Shown one piece after another: positions 57,803 to 64,000 of a DNA stretch of 64,000 nt (within the stretch, counting starts at the first letter, position 1; each line of letters begins with the position of its first letter). The position numbers were made by a program, and so were the translations under genes. Source of the DNA: Rana temporaria (taxonomy: Eukaryota; Chordata; Amphibia; Anura; Ranidae); NCBI RefSeq assembly GCF_905171775.1, contig NC_053494.1, positions 48,021,981 through 48,085,980 of the forward strand, in the 5' to 3' direction. Under the pieces are notes generated by a model. It worked only from the letters and a program-made list of their open reading frames with translations. It did no database searches and was not told the DNA's origin.

Positions 57803-59452
57803 GAAACTATACATTTTGGAAATGTTCATACTTAATATTTCATTTATTTACATGAATAAAAAAAAATAAAAAATATTTAACACATTATTTTGTCTAGACC
57901 ACTAGAATAACTATAAAATATCATATAAAATGTACAAAACTGTACTACATTCCATTATGAAGGGAAAATTACTTCTTTTTTGTTCTTAAGGCTTGTATAA
58001 TTAGGCAATGGGATGTTCCGTAATCCGTGTGCCAGCTGCACATGTTTTCCGTTCCAGTACTGCTCGGTGGCTCAGTCCTTTTTTTTTTTAGCATGATAGC
58101 TCTTTTGGTGAAGGCATTTAGGAGAATGCAGTAGCTTTCAGTAGCTTTCACTTAGTTCAGCAAATAAACAATTTCTGGGAAAGATTGATAAAACTTAGGA
58201 ACACTCTCTAAGCTGTATATGGGACCTGAGACCCAATGTGGAAAACATGACACAATAGCATTAGCAAAGAAGAACTCGCTTTTTGTTGAAAGCATGTTTT
58301 TATTGTCATCAAATAAAACAAAGCTATGGAGCCTCTGAAAATCTAGTAACCATGTTTTAAAAGCATCCACCTTCCCCATTCCATTTCAAAGCCTTGTCAG
58401 AGATGGGAGAAATTCCTAAGAGCAATTGGAGTGGAGGTTTCTCTTTGTTGCATTCTAACAACTGTTGAAAAGTACATTCAGCAGTTTTTGTGAAGGCAAA
58501 CTTTAAAGCTTATAATTCCAAGGGCCTTCTTACAAACCTGGATGTTGTAGAACTCTTAAATGTAGGAATGACTTAACAGGGATTTTTCTTTGGGGGGTGG
58601 GGGGGGGTGGGTTTGGTGGACTTGTCTCAATGCCTTCTGTCTCTGGTTTCAAGGAGAATGTTGTAACTATGCTGATTATTTACAAGACCATACAAACTTA
58701 GGACAAATTAGAGATACATTTAGGGAGTTACAAGTTGCTGGATAGAAATGTTTAATTTGCACCTGTGAAATCTTGCCACACATGATTTTTCAGTACTGAA
58801 ACAGCAAGGTTTAATAGATTGTTTTCAGCAAAGGAAATTACTTGATCCACCACACATACACCTATGTAATTTTCTTGCAATATAAAAAATCATCATATAT
58901 CATATTAATATTCGTTTTGCTCAAGCAATCACATTTTTAACATCAAATATATTCTGCTTTACCAGTGAGATTTGTCATTGAATCCTAAGTTGATTTGATG
59001 GCACCAGCTGGGATAAACATAGATGATGTAAAATAAAATATCAAATTTCTCTAGATATTATAGCAGCATGTATGGCCACCTACACTGGAGCAAGTAATGC
59101 AAATGGTTAACCATCCAATTCCAACCAGCTCTGGAAAATGATAGTGCCAAAGTTGAATTGAAATTAGACAATCTGCACCAGTGCATGAAGAAAAAAAAAT
59201 ATTTTAAAATAAAAGAATCACATAAAAAAGGGTGGGAAGTAGGCTTGCTGTCCTGGAAGATTCCTAGAAAAGGACATGTAAAGTCAGAAACTTTAATGAA
59301 GAATCCAGTGTTGGTTCAAGTGGCTGTCTAGTAAGACCATTCAGCATCTTAGATACATACCACAGTAAAATGGAATAGGCCTTGAGAAAAATAGAAACAA
59401 GTAACATTTTACGTGGTAAATTGATGATCAACAAACCCACAGGGCCTAAATA
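57803..59452. other. no gene recognised
   Basis: AT-rich, with a G-run (58595-58611). By position it may belong to the DIRS-like remnant, but no motif supports this. Confidence 0.35.
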
Positions 59453-59455
59453 CTA

Positions 59456-60128
59456 TGGGCCAGATTCTCGTAGATTGGCTTAAAACTGCGGCGGCGTAGC
59501 GTATCTCATTTACATTACGACGCCGCAAGTTTTACGGGCAAGTGCTTGATTCACAAAGCACTTGCCTGTAAAGTTGCGGTGGCGTATCGTAAATCCTCTG
59601 GCGCAAGCCCGCCTAATTCAAATGATCCGGGTAGGGGGCATGGATCATTTAAATTAGGCGCGTTCCCGCGCCAAACGTACTGCGAATGCGCCGTACCTAA
59701 AATTTCCCGACGTGCATTGCGCTAAATGACGTCGCAAGGCCGTTATTGGTTTCGAGGTTAACGTAAATGCCGTCCAGCCCTATTCACGGACGATTTACGC
59801 GAACAACGTAAATTTAAAAATTTCGACGCAGGAACGACGGCCATACTTAACATTGGTTGCCCCTTATATATCAGGGGCAACTTTACGTGTCGCAAATATA
59901 AGGTAAACGTCGTAACTTCACTGCGTCGGCCGAGCGTACGTTCGGGAATTCGTGTATTTTGCTAATTTGCATACCCGACGGGGAAAACGACGGAGGCGAC
60001 ACCTAGCGGCGGAAAAAAAATTGCATTTAAGTGGTTATTTATGCGTAACTGATTCTAAGAATCAGTCGCATAGATACGACTGGCAAGATTAGGACTTATT
60101 ATCGTAAGCCCTTTGAGAATCTGGGCCA
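59456..60128. mobile_element. TGGGCCAGATTCTC palindromic MITE
   Basis: The ends TGGGCCAGATTCTCGTAG and, inverted, TGGCCCAGATTCTCAAAG; flanks CTA and TTA. The interior has GCGGCGTAGCGTATC, ACTTGCCTGTAAA and TTTAAATTAGGCG modules of the GGGCCAGATTCAC superfamily. Confidence 0.8.
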
Positions 60129-60131
60129 TTA

Positions 60132-60569
60132 GTTTTAAAAAAGGTGTATGTCACATACCTTGGTTGGAGGTTGAGTTGATGAGAGGGCTTCGTTGCGGCT
60201 CTGATCCGAGCACCTCTGAATGTGGTGACAGAGGTACAAGGGTCAAAGAAGCATGGGTGCTGGTAGCTTGGTAGCTAGTGATTGCCACGGACAGAGGTGA
60301 GCCAGGGTCATACACGGTGAGGTAGCCACATTGACAGGACACCAATGTGTGTGGACGTGATTGTGCCTATGTGTCAGTGCATGCTGGATACTAGCCTGAG
60401 CTTGTCTGTGTGCTCGAGCATTAGCTGCAAGGGAATGAGTAGTGGCTGCACAGGAATGAGCATTAGCTATGCGAAAATGAGTATTAGTAGCACGAGAATA
60501 AGCATTAGATGTATTTGTTTCTGGACAGTGTAGTGAGTTGACCAGGCACACTGGGCCTATAGACTTTGG
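60132..60569. repeat. degenerate GAATGAGCATTAGC tandem patch
   Basis: The words gaatgagtagtggct, gaatgagcattagct, aaatgagtattagt and gaataagcattaga recur every 27-30 bp at 60434-60510. The surrounding sequence is unassigned. Confidence 0.5.
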
Positions 60570-62260
60570 TCATGCGCTCCTCACCACCAAGAGATGGCAT
60601 ATCTTGTGATCTTTATTGGATATGACTGGACCCAACACTTCCTTTTGAGACAAAATGAAAGCCTGAAGATCTCTTGAGCATAATTGGGCCCACAATAAGG
60701 TTGTAATTAGGGAAGTCATTGGACCCAAGAGCTTCATAATTTTTCTTATGGCGACTTCCTCCACTGAAGCAACCTGTTGGGTTACCTTCACCATTTTTTA
60801 AACTTGGTAGAGAAGTCTTGTGACTCAAATAGTTGATCTGCTAACCCAAAAATATTCTGGTCTGAGCTGGAATTGATAAAGATTTTTCTTTGTTAACCAG
60901 ACAACCTAAATTCTTCAAGGTGGGAAGGTCTACTTGTAGATTCCCTACAACCTTCTCTTTCATTGGAGTATAAAGAAGGATGTTGTCCAAATAGGAGTGA
61001 TGTAAATAAGAGATTTTTGAAGACAGATATTAAGACATAACATCTGCTACAATCTTTGGAAAAAAATTGGGGTTCACTGAGAGACTGAAAGGCAAGTTGT
61101 GGAAATCCACTGCTCTACCAATATAGCAAATTGTAGGAACTTTTGATGTTCTAGAATCTGGATAGAGACATGTAGGTATGCATCCTGCAAGTCCAAGGAG
61201 AACATACAGTGCACAGTGTAAATGTTCTTTATTCTAAACTTCTTGTGTCCCAGGGACTTTTTCAACTTCTTTGAAACTATCATCATTCTGTACTTTACCA
61301 TTTCTGGACCAGAACCCCATAAGGCCGCGTACACACGGGCAAACATGTACGATGAAACCGGTCCGCCGGACCGTTTTCACCGTACATGTCTGCCCGGGGA
61401 TTTCTGTACGATGGCTGTACTAACCATCGTACAGAAATCCGCGCGTAAACAATACGCGGGGCGTGTCCGCGCCGTCGCCGCGATGATGACGCGGCGACGT
61501 GGGCGGGCCTGCCAGTTAAATGCTTCCACGCATGCGTCGAAGTCATTCAACGCATGCGAGGGATGGCGGGCGCTCGGACATGTACGGTAGGTCTGTACAG
61601 ACGACCGAACATGTCCGAGCAGGCAGGATTCCAGCGGACTGTTTTAAAACAAGTCCAGAAATATTTGCCCGCTGGGAAAAGGCCCGGCGGGCAAATGTTT
61701 GCTGGAATCCTGCACGCTTGGGCCTACACACGACCGAACATGTCTGCTGAAACTGGTCCGCGGACCAGTTTCAACAGACATGTTCGGTCGTCTGTACGGT
61801 CCATAAGAGTAAAATCCCTGAAAGGTTTTTTTTTTGGTACTGGAATTATTACACCCTGTAGGGAAAAGGTCTGAATGCAGACTTTTAGATTAAATGTCTT
61901 TACTGGAACCCTCAAGAAAATAAATGGGGGGGCTAAAAATTCTATACAATATCCCTCTTATAAAAGTTGTTAGATGTATGGTCTTCTGCAATTTTGCCTA
62001 CGGTTGATAAAACTGGGCCAACCACCCAATGATGCTGATTTTGGTGTCACTTTCTGTCATTATTGGCAGATCCTGGAGGGGAACAAAGCAAGCCTCCTTC
62101 ACGCTTCTGCTTGTGGGACTTATTTTCTTGTTGCGACTGTTTTCACAAACCATGAGAAAAACGTTGGCTATGTTTCTTCTACTCTGGCATCTTTTGTTTC
62201 TGCAGACTTGGACAGAACAGTATCCAATCTAGAACCAACAAGTAAGTACACCTAACAAGT
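60570..62260 (-). pseudogene. DIRS-like reverse transcriptase/RNase H remnant
   Basis: Minus-strand translation gives, in order from 62.05 to 60.6 kb: NNFYKRDIVQNF (a conserved pre-RT phrase); GVIIPVP; GFYS...LVQKW, with a MITE (61323-61803) inserted between the two halves; MFSLDLQDAYLHVSI (first catalytic Asp); FHNLPFSLSVNPNFFPKI; SYLDNILLYTP, where YLDN replaces the usual YLDD; GCLVNKEKSLSIPAQ and IFLG; then VTQQVASV and LLGPMTSLITTLLWAQL (RNase H-proximal region). Stops (for example after ADVMS and after IFLG) and shifts abolish function. The LxDLxDAYxHVPI / LPFGLS / YLDD / LGWxxNxxKS / FLG series with the WAQ...LQ extension fits DIRS-type RTs better than Ty3. The endonuclease and LTR of other classes are not seen. 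Confidence 0.78.
61323..61803. mobile_element. Harbinger-like MITE inside DIRS-like RT
   Basis: TAA at 61320-61322 and 61804-61806. The ends GGCCGCGTACACACGGGC and GTCTGTACGGTCC. Modules ACATGTCTGCCCGGGG, GGTCCGCGGACC and GACGCATGCGAGGGATGGCG match 25908-26398. Removing it with one TAA rejoins the RT reading GFYS...LVQKW. Confidence 0.88.
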
Positions 62261-62344
62261 GTTAATGTGTGTATTATGTGATGCTTTTTTACTAAAAATC
62301 TAATAGCAGGGAGCATAAGTAAAATGAGTTTGTTCCTTATGTTT

Positions 62345-62500
62345 GTCAAAACAGGGCTCTGGGCTGTGATTGGACACAGGCAATTAGCAGTTCCTGGATC
62401 ATTGGCCATTGTCCATTTGTCCATTTGTCAAAACAGGGCTCTGGGCTGTGATTTAACACAGATACATAGCAGTTCCTGGATCATTGGCCATTGTCTAATC
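62345..62500 (+). repeat. 82-bp tandem duplication
   Basis: Two units beginning gtcaaaacagggctctgggc at 62345 and 62427, both containing CAGTTCCTGGATCATTGGCC. A few substitutions separate them. Confidence 0.9.
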
Positions 62501-62554
62501 ACAGCTGTAGTCGGCGGTAGGAGGGCGCCATGAACTCAGAGGAGACCAGCAACA

Positions 62555-63100
62555 TATATTTTATTTATTTATTACTATTTATTTGGGAAGCGCGCATATA
62601 CCACCGGTCGGTGGTGCCAAAGCGCTTTGTGACAAAATAGCCTGGATGTTCTGGCGTGGGGAGCATAATTAAAAGAGAAGGGAGAAGAAAAAAAAAGAAA
62701 TCAGCGAAGAAAAATTGGCCTATGATTGAAATGCTTGGCAGAATAGCCAGGTCTTCAGCTTCTTCCTGAACGCATATAGGCTTCGGGAGATGCGAATGTT
62801 AAGCGGGATTTGGTTCCAGAGAGTCGCCCCCGCGGAGCCAATCCGTTTTCCTCCTATAGAAATTAGCCTGTCAGTATTGCCAATGAGTAGAGCTTTGTCG
62901 GCTGAGCGAAGACAGCGTCTAGGTATATAGTGTGGAGTCAGATCTGATAGGAACTGTGGGCCCAGCTGGTGGTAGCCCCTGTAGATCAGACAGAGGATTT
63001 TAAAATTGACCCGTTTTGTAACAGGGAGCCAGTGAAGTTCTTTGAGCACAGGGCTGATATGGTACGTTGCTATGCCTGAAGAAGCCATCCTTTAGCAGTA
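62555..63100 (-). pseudogene. L2/CR1-type LINE 3' end, 5'-truncated
   Basis: On the minus strand, a 122-codon open frame (63088-62720) encodes the C-terminal region of a LINE reverse transcriptase: HISPVLKELHWLPV, FKILCLIYRG, LRSADKALLI, GATLWNQIPLNI and FRKKLKTWLF, ending at the stop. A 3' tail follows with AAGCGCTTTGGCACC, ATATGCGCGCTTCCC and an AT-rich (AATA)n-like end (62560-62575). The domain order and sequence are those of L2/CR1-type LINEs. The frame is open, but the RT catalytic centre is absent, so this is a dead copy. Confidence 0.88.
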
Positions 63101-63440
63101 CGATGTGATTGGGCAGTCCTAAATAGGTTTAAGAAGACCTGGGCTGGGCCGTAGTCCCAAAAGAGTTTCAAAATCCTGTGTAAGTTACAACTTTGGTGAC
63201 TCAGAGCTTACACGAGCAGAATGAAGCAATAAGAGAGTGAAAGAAAGGTAAACATTTTCTGATAGGGAGGGTTGAATTCAAGTGAACCTGTTGCTTTGCC
63301 CCCAAGTGGGGCAAAAGTTGAAAGTGCATTTACATCTAAGCCATGAAGTGGTCTTATTTTGTTCAATATGTAAAGGTATATATAAAATGACATGTACTTC
63401 TGTATTCCCATTGAAAAAAACTTAAAAAAAAACTTGATGC

Positions 63441-63952
63441 TCTAGCCCAGGCTTTTTTATCCTGGGTTGTCTTCTGGGTTCTTTAGAGGTGCCTTTGCAA
63501 TTGCCACAAATTGCCCAAAATTGTCAACAAGCAGCGAGTGGATCAAGCCTACTATTTTGTTACACAAAGCCACAGGTTTTCATTGTGCAGCATTACAACC
63601 CTGGGCATCTTGTGGGCCAGTCAATGGCATTCTGACATCATCAGCTGATAAGGACATTGGGCATCTACACATCATCCTTGTTTGCCCCTCCATGCCCCTT
63701 TCTGTCAGCACTCGAGTCTTACTAGCTGAGCGAGGAAGACAAATTGAGGGAAAAGAGAAATGCTGGGGTACTAATTAGTACTAGCTTGCAAAGGTGGAGG
63801 AATAAATTACCTCTTGATGGGTGACCCATGTGTGTGTATGCTACTGTTACATACTATTCGTTTTTTTTCTTTTACATTTTAGAATGAGATGCCTTGAGAT
63901 TATGCATAATTTTAAAGGGTGCCTTGACTGAGAAAATAATGAGAAACACTGA
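63441..63952. repeat. possible hAT-type repeat with CAGTGTTTCTC end
   Basis: The right end ...gaga(a)acactg, preceded by GGGTGCCTTGACTGAG, matches the fragment at 21590-21640. The left end, CAGGC...GGTTG...GGTGCC, is a degenerate inverse. Interior noncoding. Confidence 0.4.
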
Positions 63953-64000
63953 CCTAGCTAATATCTTGTGTTATGTTCAGTTAACAAGCTTAACCACAGG

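Overview
This is a eukaryotic, vertebrate-type window with no host gene that I can recognise. The mix of repeats suggests a large amphibian genome, probably a true frog (Ranidae): a Penelope-like element, a decayed DIRS-like element, a Tc1-type transposon, L2/CR1-type LINE tails, solo-LTR-like repeats, and above all dozens of palindromic, Harbinger-like miniature transposons (MITEs) whose ends carry GTACACACGAT or TTCACAC. The species is an inference from repeat style; no rRNA, mitochondrial or host exon sequence supports it.

Layout. 1-1.7 kb is unassigned. 1.7-2.4 kb is a TG...CA LTR-like repeat, and at its 3' edge sits a 7.55-kb Penelope-like element (2429-9982). That element is made of two inverted copies joined head to head: a long minus-strand copy with a broken RT + GIY-YIG ORF, and a 5'-truncated plus-strand copy with an open endonuclease. 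A 15-bp target-site duplication flanks it. 10.5-27 kb is a field of MITEs and solo LTRs (copies at 13.9 and 17.3 kb). 28-34.6 kb holds repeat fragments, two long (TA)n runs and a LINE 3' end. 35.5-41.7 kb is a second MITE cluster with a head-to-tail chain and nested insertions. 43.6-45.2 kb is a nearly intact Tc1-type transposon with one frameshift. 45.6-47.15 kb is an L2/CR1-type LINE tail split by a TTAA-flanked element. 47.4-53 kb is a third MITE cluster. 54.1-62.3 kb carries, on the minus strand, remnants of a DIRS-like retrotransposon (reverse transcriptase/RNase H at 60.6-62.2 kb, tyrosine recombinase at 54.6-55.9 kb), cut up by two solo LTRs and two MITEs. 62.5-63.1 kb is another LINE tail.

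The genes do not act as a pathway. The window is a record of successive insertions, and target-site duplications plus matching empty sites inside the window let several insertions be ordered. The most unusual object is the roughly 2.47-kb-arm inverted Penelope-like element, with its junction-spanning ORF and hairpin-forming potential.
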